A DNA stretch of 23,876 nt from the NCBI GenBank assembly GCA_900756555.1, contig CAAEKP010000076.1, positions 1-23,876 on the forward strand, written 5' to 3'. Position 1 is the stretch's first letter; each line of letters opens with the position of its first letter. A program made the position numbers and the translations under genes. The notes below the pieces were generated by a model that ran no database searches, was not told the origin of the DNA, and worked only from the letters and a program-made list of their open reading frames with translations. The DNA comes from Peptococcaceae bacterium. GTDB lineage: Bacteria; Bacillota; Peptococcia; Peptococcales; Peptococcaceae. Below are positions 22,500 through 23,876 of the stretch, in pieces.

Positions 22500-22527
22500 T
22501 ACGAAAACATTTTTTGAAAATCGGGGT
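22500..22527 (-). promoter_or_regulatory. Candidate SigI-type promoter before the lipoprotein gene
   Basis: On the minus strand ACCCC (22523-22527) is followed after 19 bp by CGTA (22500-22503), about 55 bp before the start codon. SigI promoters have a C-rich ACCCC-like -35 and a CGAA- or CGWA-like -10. No TTGACA/TATAAT pair is seen in the 117-bp gap. The spacing and strength are uncertain. Confidence 0.35.
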
Positions 22528-22561
22528 CTCGCGAAAAAAATTTTTTAAAACTTTTTATTTT

Positions 22562-23476
22562 TTAGTCGTCATCTTCTTCCCCGGACTGCTCCTCCGCTTC
22601 TTCAGCCTCTGCCGCGTCACTGTCATCATCGTCATCATCCGTATTCTCTGCATCCTCTGAATCGTTCTCATCGTCCATGTCCTCATCGTATTTTTCCGAA
22701 TCAGAATCAGTGTCCCCGCTGTCGTTATCCGATTCTTCTGTGTCATCAGCAGAGTCAGCATCATCCACATCATCAGTATCATCCACATCAGGTTTATCCT
22801 CTGCATCGTCATCCCCGGCAATATCATCGTCTGCTTTTGCTGGCAACACCGTTGGTTTCACCTGGTCATCCGTATCCTCGTCATCCTCTGATGCAGTGGG
22901 CGCTTTGTGCCGCTTAATTTCCACTGTAACGGTAAACCGTTCCGCCAGATGTTCTGTCACATTGCTGCGCAGTTCCACGCCGTACTGCTGAAATCTGGCA
23001 TCGTCAGGCGTATCAATATCAATGGAGATATATCCGCCCGCTGATAGATAGCCCATCGCAATGGCCCGGTCAATCAGGGCATCGGTCACTTCTAATCTGT
23101 CCTTGCTGGCCGGCCTGTAACCTTCCAGCAAATCTTCGCCGTCATCATTCAGCCCTTCTAAATCTACCACATTACCCTGCCTGTTCAGTTCCATCAGCAC
23201 CGACGGATTGATGGACAGAGCAATGGCAGTATACGGCGCCATATAGTTCTGATAATAACCCAGCAGCAACAGCATCATGCAGGCCGCTGCCGCCACGGTT
23301 GCGCCCAGCTTGCGCGGCAAACGGCTCACTTTGGCCGCCTCCGGCTCCCGCATAATAACCGGCGCTTCTACGGTTTGCCCTATCTGATAGTGCAGGTTGG
23401 CCGCTTTCACCAGACGGCCCTCCTCATCCAAAAGGACGGCATAACTGGCGTGACACTCCATAACAAGATAGCTCAC
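22562..23476 (-). CDS. rsgI: RsgI-type transmembrane anti-sigma-I factor with acidic tail
   Basis: Predicted membrane anti-sigma factor of 304 residues that holds SigI inactive at the inner face until a signal arrives. Residues 1-45 form the RsgI N-terminal domain (SYLVMECHASYAVLLDEEGRLVKA), 57-73 the transmembrane helix (LGATVAAAACMMLLLLG), and 80-187 the extracellular domain with LSINPSV (Asn90-Pro91) and GNVVDLEGLNDDGEDLLEGY. From about 190 to 304 the chain is nearly all Asp, Glu and Ser, clearly disordered. The start is GTG (MSYLVMECH), overlapping the sigI stop as GTGA, with GGAGG 9 bases upstream inside sigI, so the pair is translationally coupled. In Bacillus the disordered tail of RsgI is needed for sensing the cell wall; here it is far more acidic. 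Confidence 0.93.
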   Translation of the reverse strand: MSYLVMECHASYAVLLDEEGRLVKAANLHYQIGQTVEAPVIMREPEAAKVSRLPRKLGATVAAAACMMLLLLGYYQNYMAPYTAIALSINPSVLMELNRQGNVVDLEGLNDDGEDLLEGYRPASKDRLEVTDALIDRAIAMGYLSAGGYISIDIDTPDDARFQQYGVELRSNVTEHLAERFTVTVEIKRHKAPTASEDDEDTDDQVKPTVLPAKADDDIAGDDDAEDKPDVDDTDDVDDADSADDTEESDNDSGDTDSDSEKYDEDMDDENDSEDAENTDDDDDDSDAAEAEEAEEQSGEEDDD

Positions 23477-23876
23477 TGTGCGCTCCCTCCTTTCCACATA
23501 TGCCGCAGATGACCGCGAATAATCTCATAGCCATTGCTGTAGATCAGCAACATTACCACCAGATATTTGCGGTGCCGCTCCAGCGTTTTGCGCTCCACGC
23601 CGCTGCCTTCAGCCAGCCGGGTGATGGGCAGCCGTTTGGTGGCTACCAGTTCATCAATCAGCGCCGGATTTTCTTTGGCAAAGCCAATCGCCTTCCGGCA
23701 GGCATCCAGCGTGCGCTGCTGCCGCGGGCAGTTCTCCGCCACATCCGTCAGTGACACGCCAAAAGAAGCAATCTGCTGTGCCAGTTCTTCAATCTCGCTG
23801 CGGGTGGCTTCCCGCGCAACGATTTCTTCGCTGTATATGGTTTTATCCGCCACCGTATCGCCCAGCACACCATCCC
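23473..23876 (-). CDS. sigI: SigI-type RNA polymerase sigma factor, C-terminal part
   Basis: The last 133 or so residues of a sigma factor whose N-terminus lies beyond the right edge of the window; the first in-window start codon is only an internal one. The visible part matches the SigI C-terminal domain: REATRSEIEELAQQIASFGVSLTDVAENCPRQ, a helix with KAIGFAKENPALIDEL, then KRLPITRLAEGSGVERKTLERHRKYLVVMLLIYSNGYEIIRGHL, where the helix-turn-helix (VERKTLERHRKYL) would contact the -35 element. SigI controls heat and cell wall stress genes in Bacillus and polysaccharide-sensing regulons in some clostridia. Its stop codon overlaps the start of rsgI. Confidence 0.93.
   Translation of the reverse strand, partial: DGVLGDTVADKTIYSEEIVAREATRSEIEELAQQIASFGVSLTDVAENCPRQQRTLDACRKAIGFAKENPALIDELVATKRLPITRLAEGSGVERKTLERHRKYLVVMLLIYSNGYEIIRGHLRHMWKGGSAQ

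Overview
The window looks like a low-to-mid GC Bacillota chromosome, most likely of the class Clostridia or a close relative. The pointers are a SCIFF six-cysteine peptide gene, a SigI/RsgI sigma/anti-sigma pair, a large Gram-positive type SRP RNA with an Alu domain, a DUF951 protein, a DUF2935 ferritin-like protein and strong AGGAGG ribosome sites. I see no phage, insertion sequence or CRISPR array. The species cannot be named from the sequence alone.

Layout. 1-7560 is almost entirely leftward housekeeping: a DUF2935 protein, tRNA-Ser(CGA) directly behind tadA, DUF951, an MscS channel overlapping a HEAT-repeat protein, a YhcC-type radical SAM protein, a CvpA-like membrane protein, and a translationally coupled repair pair (AlkD-like glycosylase behind endonuclease IV). 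A 120-bp imperfect palindrome (5901-6020) abuts the stop codon of the glycosylase gene. 7680-10960 is rightward: a monocistronic SCIFF precursor gene too short for routine ORF calling, with its own promoter and terminator but no maturase beside it, then a nitroreductase, a YjjG-like HAD nucleotidase and a pRiA4b ORF-3-like protein.

11050-18410 is leftward again. In transcription order it holds a small two-repeat Cys protein, an opine dehydrogenase-family enzyme, an NhaC-family antiporter, a PucR-type regulator, a second small protein of the same Cys-repeat family, a divergent NhaC paralogue, a small helical protein and the SRP RNA. The two Cys-repeat proteins bracket the opine dehydrogenase/NhaC/PucR genes and look like a family specific to this kind of organism: every repeat keeps a Cys-x15-Cys spacing and the inter-repeat linker length is constant.

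18500-18690 is a rightward tRNA-Ser(GGA) unit with its own promoter and terminator. 18853-20424 is an AAA-ATPase-like/PD-(D/E)XK protein. 20425-21375 is gene-poor and carries a striking pyrimidine-rich tract.

21440-23876 (leftward) is the most interesting part: the C-terminal part of a SigI-type sigma factor (cut by the window edge), an RsgI-type transmembrane anti-sigma factor with a very acidic disordered tail, and a lipoprotein that repeats the RsgI extracellular domain, adds a PepSY domain and ends in an Asp/Arg repeat tail encoded by 42-bp tandem repeats. I infer an envelope-stress or cation-sensing circuit in which the anti-sigma factor and the lipoprotein share one sensor fold and both present long acidic disordered tails to the cell wall.
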